Shown one piece after another: positions 13,201 through 23,369 of a stretch of DNA of 64,000 nt. The stretch comes from Pseudofabraea citricarpa (taxonomy: Eukaryota; Ascomycota; Leotiomycetes; Helotiales; Dermateaceae): NCBI GenBank assembly GCA_029641185.1, contig JAPWGK010000032.1, positions 124,001 through 188,000 on the forward strand, written 5' to 3'. The first letter of the stretch is position 1. Each line of letters begins with the position of its first letter. A program made the position numbers and the translations under genes. The notes beneath the pieces are model-generated. The model searched no databases and was not told the origin of the DNA. It was given only the letters and a program-made list of their open reading frames with translations.

Positions 13201-13326
13201 CAGTCGGTCGTGCGCTGGTGGTTATAAGTTAGCAGTTATACATGGAACATAATCTGGCGCATCTTACAAGAAGGTAGACTTGGGCAGTCGGAGTGTCGAA
13301 GACCAGGATTTCTTGGCCGCACTCAT
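10253..13326 (-). CDS. ISM1: Isoleucyl-tRNA synthetase, mitochondrial type
   Basis: Charges tRNA-Ile; class I aminoacyl-tRNA synthetase. Four exons on the minus strand: 13326-13268, 13214-13012, 12952-11307 and 11254-10253, giving 969 aa, close to bacterial (about 940) and yeast Ism1 (about 1000) enzymes. The HIGH signature reads His-Val-Gly-His (about residues 67-70) after Gly-Pro-Pro-Tyr-Ala-Asn-Gly. The KMSKS loop is intact (about 615-619). The Trp-Asp-Cys-His-Gly-Leu-Pro motif and the CP1 editing domain (Thr-Thr-Pro-Trp-Thr-Ile-Pro) are present. The C-terminus carries the Cys-Pro-Arg-Cys-Trp ... Cys-x2-Cys zinc finger of bacterial-type enzymes, absent from the eukaryotic cytosolic form, so this is the organellar paralogue. 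The basic, Ser/Thr-rich N-terminus suits a mitochondrial targeting peptide. An in-frame upstream Met at 13446 exists; 13326 is chosen because its Ser-Ala-Ala-Lys-Lys start begins the family-like part. Confidence 0.93.
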
Positions 13327-14039
13327 GGTCTCTGATCCATCTTCGGTGGTGGCTGTCGACTTTTCTGGAGCTTCACGGCATGACATCCTGGACGACGCGA
13401 TTTTGGACCTCTCAATCAGGCAGAAAATATAATGCCTCAGGCACAACTAGCTTGGCTTAGGTTTTGTCTTTAGCGACGAACTGGTGAAGTACGGTTGCTT
13501 TTATGTCTTTGGTTGAGGAAGGAAGACTTTCTTAAATAATGTAGATTTTCACTTGGTTAAAGATGAAGTTTCTTTGACTTTGTTGCTGCGAAAGAGAATT
13601 AAATCAAAAACAGCAAAGATGCCAAGCCACGATAGATCAAAGAGTGACTCTCAATAAGATAAAGAATACTTTCAAAATAGCATTACACAGACAGGTTTCT
13701 TTAATTCTATCTCATACATGCACACCTTTCAAGGAATTGAATAATCTCAGTTATACAAAACTATGCGTTTAAATCATTACACAAGAGAAGTCCAGCCTTT
13801 TTTGATACCTCACATGATTTCTATAAGTGAATTCATATGTGGAGTTTAGAAGCCAGAGAACCTCTCGATCACTTCCAAAGGGAGCCACATCTTTCAGCAT
13901 ACCAAAGTAAATCATAAGGAAGTAAAAGTCATCTTTTCAATGTGCCATTACAGAGGAAGAATCTATTCTTTCAATTCCTTGCGAATCTATCTGACATACA
14001 TCGCTCCATCAAATCATCAAGCATAAGCACAGTGTAAAA
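13327..14039. other. Intergenic, AT-rich, no gene seen
   Basis: Holds the IleRS promoter on its left side and the 3' flank of the Dal5-like permease on its right. AT-rich with no recognisable motif beyond simple A/T runs. Confidence 0.6.
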
Positions 14040-15768
14040 TTACAAAACGTATCTAAACTCAGGATTCTCGAAGTCCGTCAGATCCTGCATGGCCTCTTGA
14101 CCACCAAACTTCTTCTTCTCATCCGCAACACCAGCCACAACGGCCGCCTCATCACGAGCCTTGTTCCTGCGTGTGAGGAGTAATCTCAAGCAACCAGCAA
14201 GGAAGACCTGACCGACAGCACAGCCAATGATGAGTTTGCAGCCGGTTGGGTAAGTAGGGGATTCCTTGGCGAGGAAAGCATGGGGTCCGATGATATTTCC
14301 CAGGCAGTAGGCCAAGAAGACAAAGGCTGTTCCGGTGACGCGCTTCGTGTATCCGCCGAGATTCGACGCGGGCATCTGCAGAGCGACGACGAGGGCCGAC
14401 ACGAAAGAGCCCGTGATGTAGTATCCAAATAGGTTGCCGTACTTGTTTGTCCGCGGTAGTTGCCACATGAGCGAGATGCCGATGATGGTTGGGATGATAT
14501 AGATGGCCATGATGACGGTACGGAAGTTCTTGAGACGCGACGCCATGAACGTTCCGGATAGAATGAAGAAGACTTGGAAGGCGCCCTGTGGGATAGCGAG
14601 CGCTGTCGTTTGCAGACTGCCCTTCACGACACCCTTCAGGATCAGCTTGCCGAAGTTGGCAAACCCTCCGTTGATCAGCTCGTTCAGGAACGTGTATAGA
14701 AATAGGATCCAGACTTGTGGATCCATCAGTGCCTCGCGGATCTGGTACCATTTAATCTGGCGATTCAGGATACCGGTCTGGTTGCTCCATCCTCGGCCAA
14801 TAAGTGTGGCCTTTTCGGTGTTGTTTAACCGTTTGGTACTCATGATATCAGCGGGCATGAGGAAATACAAGACTACTCCCCACAGAATTGTGCAGCCTCC
14901 ACAGAGCATGAAGATGACTTTCCACACAGGGAAATCTTTGTGCTGCAGACCGCGTCCGATTCCGTAGGTTACGACACCACCGACCATTGATCCTACTCCA
15001 TTGCAGCAGTAGAAGAGCCCTGCACGGAAGGGTTGTTGCTCTCGCATATACCACATTCCTACTATCATCATGAAACATGGTGTGATAGGAGCTATTTGAT
15101 GTGGTTAGATTTCTCCACCGACAAAGAATAGAGAATTCTTACCTTCGAAGACACCAAGGAAAAATCGACAAGCTGCAAGACCAGAATAACTCGTACAAGC
15201 AGCAGCAAGCATAAGAACACAACCCCAGCAAACACTATTAAACAAAAGATCAGCAACTGAATTCCAATGAGAAAAACCAAGATCAGGGGGAAACGTACAC
15301 GCAACCAGAAACCACCATAGCAACGGAACCCTTCTGAGCGAGATAACTCCAAGGATACTCAGCGACCAAATAACCCAAGTAAAAAAAAGTCGTGAGGTTA
15401 GAGTACTGGTCTCCGGACATATTGGTATCGGTCAGGAGATCAAAGACGGCGGCGTAAGCGAGGGCTTGTTTGTCGATATACTGCAAGACGTAGGTGCCCA
15501 TGAGCAGAGGCAGCATGATTCTGTCGACTTTCCGGATCAAGGCCTTGTTGGCCGCCGTGTCCTCGACCAATTCCTGGACTTGCTCATGACTGATATCGTT
15601 GTCGCGAAGGAACTCTTCAGCACGGTCGAGCTTGGCTGGACTGATGGATCCGATCTCGATATCGTCGTCGTTGTGCGGAGAGGCAGCTGCCGGGGTCGTG
15701 GTGGTGGCAGACATGGGCGGCTTCTCGTCCGTGACGGCAGCTTGCGGGGTCTTGATATCGGTCGTCAT
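14040..15768 (-). CDS. MFS permease, Dal5/allantoate (ACS) family
   Basis: Proton-coupled uptake of a small organic anion at the plasma membrane. Family members carry allantoate, nicotinate, pantothenate or dipeptides. Exons 15768-15299, 15234-15143 and 15091-14040, 537 aa. The hydrophilic N-terminus (about 75 aa) is followed by Asp-Arg-x-Met-Leu-Pro-Leu and the Dal5-type Tyr-x-Asp-Lys-Gln-Ala-Leu-x-Tyr-Ala motif in TM1. About 12 hydrophobic segments follow, with Arg-Phe-Phe-Leu-Gly-x-Phe-Glu in TM4 and Met-Trp-Tyr-x-Arg-Glu-Glu/Gln-Gln-Pro-x-Arg after it. The junction Phe-Glu | Ala-Pro-Ile/Thr-Pro matches family consensus. An upstream Met at 15783 is in frame, but 15768 (Met-Thr-Thr-Asp) is favoured. 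It is the left member of the five-gene block and shares substrate class with the permease at 23.4-25.2 kb. The substrate cannot be named from sequence. Confidence 0.85.
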
Positions 15769-16390
15769 GTTGAAATGAATCAAATGTGCACGAGCAAGAG
15801 ACAGGGAAAGAAAGAGAGAGAAAGGGAAGCCACTCCCCCTTTATATCATCCCCTCACCTTTTCATTTTGTGCTGTGTAATTATCCGTCTGCAGTTTACTA
15901 AGTTTACCCCATATATGATCCGATCGATAGATAAGGGGATGAGTTGACCGACCTAGTGCCAGATACCGGGAGAACATCGTATCGTGAAGCGTGAGAGCAG
16001 TGCTGCTTTCGCTCTTGCTGACAGTTGCTGGCTCGTGCGAGTAGCAAGTTTTCCCGTCGGTAAAGTGGATATAGGTAAGTAATAACAAAGGTACGGATAT
16101 GTCGCATAGATACTGATGATTGATAGGCTTCTTGCTTGCGCGACGCGGCCAAAATGCGGAAGATGCATTGTCTTGGGCGCTAAGCGACACGGGATATCCG
16201 CCTTCTTCATTTCATGAATCTATACAAGTCCTTGAAGGACAGGCCCAAAAATAAGGTTCGTGCATCGTTCAGGGGGTTCCCTCACTGGGGAAATATCCTG
16301 GGCGAAGAATAGATAGGGAAACCCGACATCAAGAGTGAGGCAGGAGATAAAAAAGTATATTTCCCCTTCTTGTCTTCCTTCTCTTCCGCC
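15769..16390. promoter_or_regulatory. Promoter of the Dal5-like permease and 3' flank of the monooxygenase gene
   Basis: 622 bp between the permease start and the monooxygenase stop, both on the minus strand. The part next to the permease (15780-15860) is polypyrimidine on the coding strand, typical of a fungal leader. No copy of the GATGCCGCT motif found in the other two block promoters is visible here. Confidence 0.5.
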
Positions 16391-17874
16391 TCATAACTTG
16401 GCCTCACCAGCCACCCCATTCTTCCATTCATGAAAGTCAAATCCCAACTCTGCCAAGCTCGTGACCTCATGCCTCCTCACTCCCAGCTTCATATTTGCCT
16501 GCTTGATGAGGGGAAATCTCTCGCGAGTCCATTGCTTCTCCTCTCCCCAATACGGCGGGGTTTTACCCTGGCCATTAGCGGCCAATCCCTCTTTCGACGG
16601 TGCCGACATGCTCCAGTCGTGTAAATCATTGATATACATCGCATCGAGAGGGAATTTCAGAGTGTGGAATTCCTTGCCATCTCCTCGACTACATATGAGC
16701 TCTTGCTCCCACGACTGCATTTCTACTTGAGTAGGCAGTGAGAGGCGGCCTGACAGGACCCGAGCAATAACTGCACTCTGTGCTTCGGACACTGGCAAAG
16801 GTACTATTCTTTGTGGGAGTCCAATAAAGGATAGTGTCGGGATAGGATGGTAGAAGATCTGCTGGTACAAATGCTGTACTCTGCTTCCATCCGACACGAT
16901 AGGTTGTGCGACGGATCGCAAGAAAGGATACGAGTACATGTATCCGGTACAGAAGACGACGCAGTCGACATCTGTCTCTATATGATCATTCGCAAACCGC
17001 ACTGCGCGTTTCTCGACCAGGAATTCCTTGATCTCTGGGAATATGGTTTTCAGACCATCGGATTCTGTCGGGAGTAGAGAAATCGTTTTCTCGGAGATGA
17101 TTAACGGATGTTGTGAGACTGTTGCAATCTGGTTCGCAAGGTCGATTCCAGATGCCGAGTGGCCAACAATAATCACTTTCTATGCTTTGTATAAGTATAC
17201 AGAATCAAAATGGTCGGAATTGTTTTGAATACCTTTTCTTTATATTCGCCCGGTCTTCGATAGAATTTCGAGTGGGAGATGGATCCAGGATATGCCGCAT
17301 CCCAGCTCTTCATTCCCGGGATATCTGGGACATAAGGGTCATCGTAATGACCACTTGCGACAACGACAGCGTCGAAAACCTCGGTATTTTCTTTCCTAGA
17401 CTCTAGATTGACTGATTTTACGGACCATTTATTACTGTTGTTCAAAGGCTCGACCGCAAGGACTTGAGTTCCGAGACTCAATAGGTCTTGAATCTCAATC
17501 GCATACTTCTCTAGATATTCCCTGACCATGCGGTGCGGAGGAAATAGCGGAGAACCCTGGGGGAATGTCTGATCCGAGTAGTTCATCAGCGTGTGGGGAA
17601 TATTGGTATCCAACAGGTCGTACACCGGGCTAATGATCTCCAAACGGCCGTTCCGGCGGACTGTCCCATTTGGGATTGTAGTTGGGTTGGTTCGTGGAAT
17701 GGTGAAGGACTCATCGACTGTATCTTCTGGCGTTGCACACCATACTCCTCCCACAGATGGTCTAGCTTCGTAGACTACAATTTTGGAAAATGCTTGTTCG
17801 GCAAGGAGATATTTTGCTGCGGCGAGTCCTCCAGGGCCAGCCCCAATAATTGCTACACTTTTGACAAGAGACAT
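16391..17874 (-). CDS. Flavin-containing monooxygenase (FMO/YUCCA-like)
   Basis: Predicted FAD- and NADPH-dependent enzyme that adds oxygen to a soft nucleophile (N or S) of a small substrate. Exons 17874-17233 and 17179-16391, 476 aa, close to yeast Fmo1 (432) and other fungal FMOs. The FAD-binding Gly-Ala-Gly-Pro-Gly-Gly starts about residue 12, followed by Tyr-Glu-Ala-Arg at the end of strand 2 and Gly-Gly-Val-Trp. The FMO fingerprint appears as Pro-Gly-Ser-Ile-Ser-His-Ser-Lys-Phe-Tyr just before the intron. The NADPH-binding Gly-His-Ser-Ala-Ser-Gly-Ile-Asp follows straight after it, and Cys-Thr-Gly-Tyr closes the fold. All expected motifs are intact. It is divergent from the M19 hydrolase gene across 590 bp, which suggests co-regulation. 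The substrate is unknown; context suggests a nitrogenous compound. Confidence 0.88.
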
Positions 17875-18464
17875 ATCGTAGTATGAATAGGCAAGTCTGG
17901 CGAGATTGAAGCCCAGTGACAGATAGAATGAAAGTGGTTTTCGTGAAATCCTCAATTCAGTACCTTTGAAAGCGACTGGGAATCCCAAATCTCAAATCCC
18001 AAATCCTCAAGGAAAGCCGTCAAGTTTATACCAAATTCAACATCATCTCATGGTTAGAATTCCTGACTTCGCATCTCACCACATGGCCCGACTGGGTCAG
18101 CAGAGAAAGATTCCCGGGAGCAAATGATCCAGATAAGAAAAGACGAAAGGAAGATGCCGATGTGTAAAAGTGGGATATCCACAGGACATTCGACCGTGGG
18201 ATGCCGCTATTTACTAAAAAGGGAACTTTTGGATCCCTGGGTAGCGGCACCCATATTTCCAAGCATGGGATGGAGCGCAAAACTTCTCGGATGACGCGAT
18301 ACGTGCTAGGTGGTAGCAGGGAAGCACAGTCTTGCTGAAAGATAGACTCTACGAATTGATGCAATCGGGAAATATTCATAAAGTAAGCTTTCTCTCTGCA
18401 TTCCGATTTCCATCTTTTGCTCCCAAACAAGTAAAAACCCGGCGGACTAAGAATCCTACTCAAG
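17875..18464. promoter_or_regulatory. Bidirectional promoter between monooxygenase and M19 hydrolase
   Basis: 590 bp separating two divergently transcribed genes of the block. It contains GATGCCGAT (18153 region), GATGCCGCT (18200-18208) and an inverted TAGCGGCA at 18242-18249. The CCG/CGG triplets are the half-sites used by Zn2Cys6 regulators such as the one encoded at 20.7-22.9 kb. Confidence 0.6.
18202..18249. promoter_or_regulatory. Inverted TGCCGCTA / TAGCGGCA pair, candidate operator
   Basis: A perfect 8-bp inverted repeat (18202-18209 and 18242-18249) with a 32-bp spacer, centred between the divergent monooxygenase and hydrolase genes. ATGCCGCT recurs at 22913-22920 in the promoter shared by the Zn2Cys6 regulator and the second permease. 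Binding by the local regulator is inference. Confidence 0.35.
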
Positions 18465-19675
18465 ATGTTAACAGAAGCCGAAGCCCTTGAGGTATATGCG
18501 AAGTCGATACATTTTGACGGCTTGAATATCTGTAATTTCTCACGCGACATCTTTGAGTCCTGGCATAAAGGTGGTATCACAGGCGTCTCGGTAACTTGTG
18601 GACTCTGGGAGGGATTCCGGGATTCCATTGCCAATGTAGTGCAATGGAAGAAATGGTTTGAAGAGCACTCAGACCTGATTGTGCAAGCACATAATGTCGG
18701 CGATATAAGACAGGCGAAGAAGGATGGGAGAACGGCAGTGCTGCTGTCCTGGCAGAACACGTGAGTTTGTCAGTCAAGATATGCTTCAGTCCGAATTGCT
18801 GATGAGAGGTAGTGCCGGCATTGAGGACAAATTAGACTATCTTCGTGTCTTTCGAGACCTGGGAGTTCGTAAGATGCAGCTTACATACAACACTCAGAAT
18901 TATTCTGGTGCTGGTTATACCGAGTTGAACGACAGCGGCCTGACAGGTTTTGGCCGAGAAGTTGTCACAGAGATGGCAAAGCTTGGTAATATTTTTGGAA
19001 AGGTTTTGTTCAAAGTAAATGGCTAATATTTCCAAGGAATGGTTGTTGATTTAAGTCACGTTGGACCAAAGACAAGTATGGACGTGATTGAATTTGCGCC
19101 TGAAGGTGAGCTTCTGGATCCAGTTCTTCAATTAAAAACATTCACTGATCTGAATCAGGAAAACCTCCTTGCTTCAGTCATATTCTTCCAGCGGGAATGC
19201 GTGAGCACACGAGGAACAAATCCGATGAGTTGATCAAAGCAATTGGTGCTAAGGGTGGATTTGTTGGCCTATCGCAATTCGGTCCACACATGAAGAATGG
19301 CAACGATTCCACTATCGACGACTATGTTGCGGCTGTTGACTATATCATCGGCTTGATCGGTGAAGACCTCGTAGGAATTGGGAGCGATTCATCGGAAGGT
19401 CATGGCCGTCCGTCAGACTTCATGTAAGTAACTCCCTTTATGATTATGTAGTGAGACTAACATATAACAGGGCTTGGTGCAACAAGGATAAAGGATATGC
19501 AAGGAAACTAACTCCCTGGGGAAGCCAGACAGTTGTTAAGCCGCTGGGCTTACTTGCGGATCGTGCTAACTTAGCTGCCGCTATGGGAAGAGCCGGGTGG
19601 TCAGAAGAGAAGATGGTGAAAGTACTTGGCGAGAACTGGTTGAAGTATCTGGAAAAGATCTTTGGAGACAAGTAA
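18465..19675 (+). CDS. M19 (renal/membrane dipeptidase-like) metallohydrolase
   Basis: Amidohydrolase-superfamily enzyme expected to cleave a dipeptide or similar amide. Five exons: 18465-18760, 18813-18985, 19037-19105, 19159-19423 and 19471-19675, giving 335 aa; every junction restores frame and family sequence. Family signs are His-Phe-Asp-Gly in the first strand (metal-binding His-x-Asp), Asp-Leu-Ser-His in the middle, Phe-Ser-His ... His-x-Arg-Asn-Lys-Ser-Asp-Glu, and Gly-Ile-Gly-Ser-Asp near the end. Where renal dipeptidase has the glutamate that bridges the two zinc ions, this protein reads Ser-Trp-Gln-Asn-Thr (about residues 95-99), so a Gln replaces it. I see no signal peptide or GPI signal, so it is probably cytosolic. 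It lies next to the monooxygenase and regulator genes, so a role in breaking down an imported compound is likely. Confidence 0.82.
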
Positions 19676-20357
19676 TTTGTAATATGCGAAATAATGATAT
19701 GATTGATAACTGCGTTGTTTGCCTGGCTCGACTGTCAGCATCTAAAAGATTCTGAGGATTGCCATGCATCAATGGCAGGTCGAGACCTTTTACGGATTTG
19801 AGGATATGCAAATTTAACAAGTGATCCATTGAAGACCATATCCGCAGCTTGCTTAGACATATGGAACTGGAGACGAAATGATTTGATTATCATTGAAATT
19901 GAACCTCAGAAACCGATCTTGCAAGAATCGAACATATATTTAGGTAGACCAAAGGATATCAGCGATTCGAAACCTATATTTTGAAATGGCCACCTCGGAG
20001 TACCCATCTCCGTTTTGCCCTAACGGTACATTGGCATCTGAGAATTATAGCAAGGCCTCAATAAATTGCCTTCAACGTGAGTTGTTTTTTCATTAGAAAA
20101 AAATTGCCGTCTAAATTGAGACTTCTATAAAAGAAAAAGAAAAGAAACCAATCATTATTGAAGTGAAAGGTACAAGAGTCAAATGCCAATGTTTGGGAGA
20201 CGAGGTCATCATAACCTCGTCGAAGAAATCCATTAAACCTGTTCATACAACAGAGCAGTGGTATAATAGAACCCGGTCCTCAATACACTTCCTAAAGCCA
20301 CGGTGAACCTACTTCATAGAAGATGGGATATACTACGCGGCCAAAATAGGGCAGTTG

Positions 20358-20371
20358 ATAACGATCGTTAT
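20358..20371. repeat. Perfect 14-bp palindrome
   Basis: ATAACGATCGTTAT reads the same on both strands. It lies between two convergent genes, so a promoter role is not obvious. Confidence 0.7.
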
Positions 20372-20441
20372 TCGCCCTTTAGTGAAGAGTTTCCCGGCTT
20401 TAGTCGTGGCCACGAGGACTCATCTTACAGTCTGCAATAGC

Positions 20442-20456
20442 GAAGCAGTCTGCTTC
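20442..20456. repeat. Short palindrome with 7-bp arms
   Basis: GAAGCAG-T-CTGCTTC, arms perfectly complementary around a single base. Confidence 0.65.
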
Positions 20457-20615
20457 CTGTCTGGTTTTACGCCCCGTAGCTTCTTCTCTCGGCTTTGTTG
20501 CATGCTTCATGAGCAAATACAAATCCCTTCTGCCAGAACCAAGCAACATAACATTCTGTGTTGTTGGAGCAATGCTCACGGCTGGACGACCATTATCGAC
20601 GAGTGGTTCTTCTCA

Positions 20616-20666
20616 CAGAAGACTGTTTAACCGAAGTCGATTCGTGACGACACTAACAGTCTTCTG
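20616..20666 (-). terminator. Hairpin 3' of the Zn2Cys6 regulator gene
   Basis: CAGAAGACTGTT (20616-20627) and its exact reverse complement (20655-20666) flank a 27-nt loop, 31-81 nt past the regulator stop codon. In RNA this would be a 12-bp stem in the 3' UTR. Eukaryotic termination does not need such a stem, so a role in processing or stability, or a transposon footprint, is equally possible. Confidence 0.35.
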
Positions 20667-20696
20667 ACAATTGAAAATCAGAATGACGCAGCCCAA

Positions 20697-22907
20697 TCAC
20701 ATAAACTCCATACCGAAATCCCCGATACCAGTCCAGAGCTCATCCTCCCCAATAGCAAAATCAGGACCCATCAACATATTTGATCCAGGAGCCGGAATTT
20801 GCGGTACGCTATTCTGCTGCAGGAGTTGGGCGGAAGCTTCGACGGATTTCCTGTAAATGCTGCAATCACCAAGCATATCCGTAACCAAACTCGCTACCTC
20901 CTTATTGATCTCCATCAATGACAACAACGTCATGTTTCGGAAAACCTGCGCGCTTCGCTTGGCAAAGTGCCAGCGTTCTGGGAAGGTATCCAGAACTTCT
21001 GCACACGCTTTGCATTCATCCTTGAGAGGGCTAGGGGTGTGCTCATATTGTCTTCGCATGAGGCAATATAGTAAAAGGGGACAAAGTGCAACAAATCGAC
21101 AAAGAGTGACCCAGTTCAACGGGAGATGTCGTTTTTGAATCAGAACTGCGCTGAGCTGAACATATTTTTGCAGTGATCGCTCAAGTTCGGTAAAATGGTC
21201 TGCATGGATGACATGATTTAGGTTTGAAGGACTGTATAGAAGAATCATGAGGTTTTGATATCGATGGTTCAACCAGGGAATTGTATTATGAAATGGGATC
21301 TGGTCACTTTCTTCCATGGGAGTGAGAAGGCAGCCAGTCCTGTACCATTCATCCACACGAGATCGAAGGTCTTGGATAGTGGCATACCGTTCAGATTGTG
21401 ACATGAACCCTACTGTAGTTGCATTGGATAAATGAACTTTTTGCATGATCTTTTCCTCAAGTTGCCGAAGAGAGACGACCTGTCTGTGCACTTGCAACAC
21501 GAGCGCATGGTGGACCTTTTCGGATCCACTGAACTCTTCCATCGTCAGGCCAGGCAGAGGAACCGTAACATTCTCATCATGGAGGTTGAAAGGAAGTCCG
21601 GAAGATACTGACACCATACGATCCAAGGTATAAACACTCCAAAAAAGCCGATGCCTCATCTCAATATCAACAAGAGATAGTCCTTGGTCTGGCAAGGCTT
21701 TTCGACTCAGGCCGAGGGAAAGGACTTGGCTTGCTAAGAGAGCAGTAATCATGTAAGGCGAAAGCCCTGTCGGATCAAACAAACAGTAAAGGCCAAGTAG
21801 CAACAACGTCTGTACCGACTCAACATCCTTTGGCTTTGCTAAGCTCTTCTGCATCACCTGTAGCATACCTTGGTGCGATATCTTGAATTTGGCCGATATA
21901 ACGTCCGGTACCTGTCCAGCACGGGTCATTGTATAACATCCCAACGCCATGACCATATAAAGATTTGTCGATATGTTCTCAATTCCCGAGGTGATCAAAT
22001 CGCCCATAGCCTCAACGTCGTCCAGAACCTTGTTCTTGTCCATGAACGGATAAGCACGATGGATGTGCTTGAAATAAGCATTCGCAAAGGCTCTGCCGGC
22101 CGCGTCTTCAGGCATTCGTTGCCTTATCTGCCGGAATGTGTTGGTCATGACTTGATCGCCAGACTGCTCTGATAACAGCTGCGAGGCAGTATCAACCTCC
22201 CCAATATCTCGTTGTGGCATCTGCTGAACTGGGTTCATGCTGTTCAATCCCATTGAAGTATTCGGCCCCAAGCCATTCCCGTCAACAGGTGAGGGGTTGA
22301 GCAATGGGAGAGGAATGTTGTTCCCATATTTCGACAACCACGCAACCCGATCCTGCAATTCTTTGGCACTGTTGCAACCGTCCGCCGCCGTATCGAGTGC
22401 CCCGGGTGGTTTTGAGAAACTGCAAGCAAGGCCAACACTGATGCATTGCGCGCATTGGGGTCCGGTCCTGCTACATTTCTTCTTCAACCGACGGCATCGC
22501 TGACATGCCGCTGGCTCACCCTTCTGCCGCACATGGAGATTTCGTCTTCTCTTAGGTTCGGGACTCGTCGTGGTGGGAGATTGTGACTGGGATTGGGATT
22601 GGGATTGGGACTGTGCCTCTGCTTGAGCTTGAGCATGAGCATGAACGTGAGCTTGTGGCTGTATCGGCGGTGATGCGCTAGGTGGAGTCGGCACAGGAGC
22701 TGGGCTTGGTGCTGGTGCTGGTGCCGCCACTGCTGAAGTTGGAGGATCAAGACGAAATCGCGAGAAGGTGTGGCTGGGATCTGGCTGCTGTCCCTCTTGG
22801 GCCAATCGAGCAATTAGTATAGGAGGAACATGGCCGGTGTCTGCAGAGGTCCGGGCCATGTTGAGGCCATGGACGGGGGCACCGTTCCTGATGGTCGTGA
22901 TGCTCAC
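20697..22907 (-). CDS. Zn2Cys6 transcription factor with fungal MHR domain
   Basis: Nuclear DNA-binding regulator of the Gal4 type, encoded by a single 736-codon exon. The binuclear zinc cluster has its six cysteines at residues 135, 138, 145, 152, 155 and 162 (spacing C-x2-C-x6-C-x6-C-x2-C-x6-C) with the usual Arg-Arg-Leu-Lys-Lys-Lys between cysteines two and three. It is preceded by a Pro/Ala-rich and His-Ala/Gln-Ser repeat tract (about residues 60-112). The middle-homology region covers roughly residues 290-560, with the typical Arg-His-Arg-Leu-Phe-Trp-Ser-Val-Tyr-x-Leu-Asp-Arg and Gly-Leu-Pro motifs. The C-terminus is acidic and hydrophobic, as in activation domains. A second in-frame Met at residue 17 is also possible. 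It lies inside the five-gene block and is divergent from the second permease, so it is the likely pathway-specific regulator. Confidence 0.92.
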   Translation of the reverse strand: MSITTIRNGAPVHGLNMARTSADTGHVPPILIARLAQEGQQPDPSHTFSRFRLDPPTSAVAAPAPAPSPAPVPTPPSASPPIQPQAHVHAHAQAQAEAQSQSQSQSQSQSPTTTSPEPKRRRNLHVRQKGEPAACQRCRRLKKKCSRTGPQCAQCISVGLACSFSKPPGALDTAADGCNSAKELQDRVAWLSKYGNNIPLPLLNPSPVDGNGLGPNTSMGLNSMNPVQQMPQRDIGEVDTASQLLSEQSGDQVMTNTFRQIRQRMPEDAAGRAFANAYFKHIHRAYPFMDKNKVLDDVEAMGDLITSGIENISTNLYMVMALGCYTMTRAGQVPDVISAKFKISHQGMLQVMQKSLAKPKDVESVQTLLLLGLYCLFDPTGLSPYMITALLASQVLSLGLSRKALPDQGLSLVDIEMRHRLFWSVYTLDRMVSVSSGLPFNLHDENVTVPLPGLTMEEFSGSEKVHHALVLQVHRQVVSLRQLEEKIMQKVHLSNATTVGFMSQSERYATIQDLRSRVDEWYRTGCLLTPMEESDQIPFHNTIPWLNHRYQNLMILLYSPSNLNHVIHADHFTELERSLQKYVQLSAVLIQKRHLPLNWVTLCRFVALCPLLLYCLMRRQYEHTPSPLKDECKACAEVLDTFPERWHFAKRSAQVFRNMTLLSLMEINKEVASLVTDMLGDCSIYRKSVEASAQLLQQNSVPQIPAPGSNMLMGPDFAIGEDELWTGIGDFGMEFM

Positions 22908-23369
22908 TCACGATGCCGCTGACTTTTGATAAAGGTGGAGAGTTTTGGCGACGCGAAGGGAATCATCGCCCTTGAGGTTGCCGGCCGAGCGAGGCGACAC
23001 TACGCCTGATTGGGGAATCTTCAGAGCACACCATGTCTATCTGCCGTTGCGTTCCACTCGTGCTATTTTTTTATCCAGCGGTGTCCTGGCAATGGTCCCA
23101 TTATCATCGGGATCTTGACCTGCTTGGAGTTGGCCATAGAAAATTGCTATGCTGTGCCTCGCTAGTGGAAATGATGCCATTTGCAGAGGCTGGTAGACCC
23201 CCATTTTTCTTGATGCATATATCAGCTCCCAAGTCAAGAGCAATCCATCTTGACTAAGTAGTCGAAACACCATCTTCTTGCATATTTTATGGTCCCTACT
23301 AAACCTTAAGGCCATATCCGACTTTTGAAGTCTGTCAGCTCCTGCTCGGTTCCACAAGTATCCACCGAA
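22908..23369. promoter_or_regulatory. Bidirectional promoter between regulator and second permease
   Basis: 462 bp between divergent starts. It holds GATGCCGCT at 22912-22920, identical over nine bases to a site in the other divergent promoter of the block, and a CCGGCC-containing GC-rich patch near 22980. A shared regulator is inferred. Confidence 0.55.

Larger units (their letters stand above)
19676..20696. other. Intergenic region between convergent genes, with three palindromes
   Basis: About 1 kb between the stop of the hydrolase (plus) and the stop of the regulator (minus). No gene seen. The right 340 bp holds three inverted repeats listed separately (20358, 20442, 20616). Confidence 0.6.

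Noticed and set aside
14152..14751. 199-codon minus-strand frame inside the first permease
   Set aside because: Shadow frame within the well-supported permease exon.
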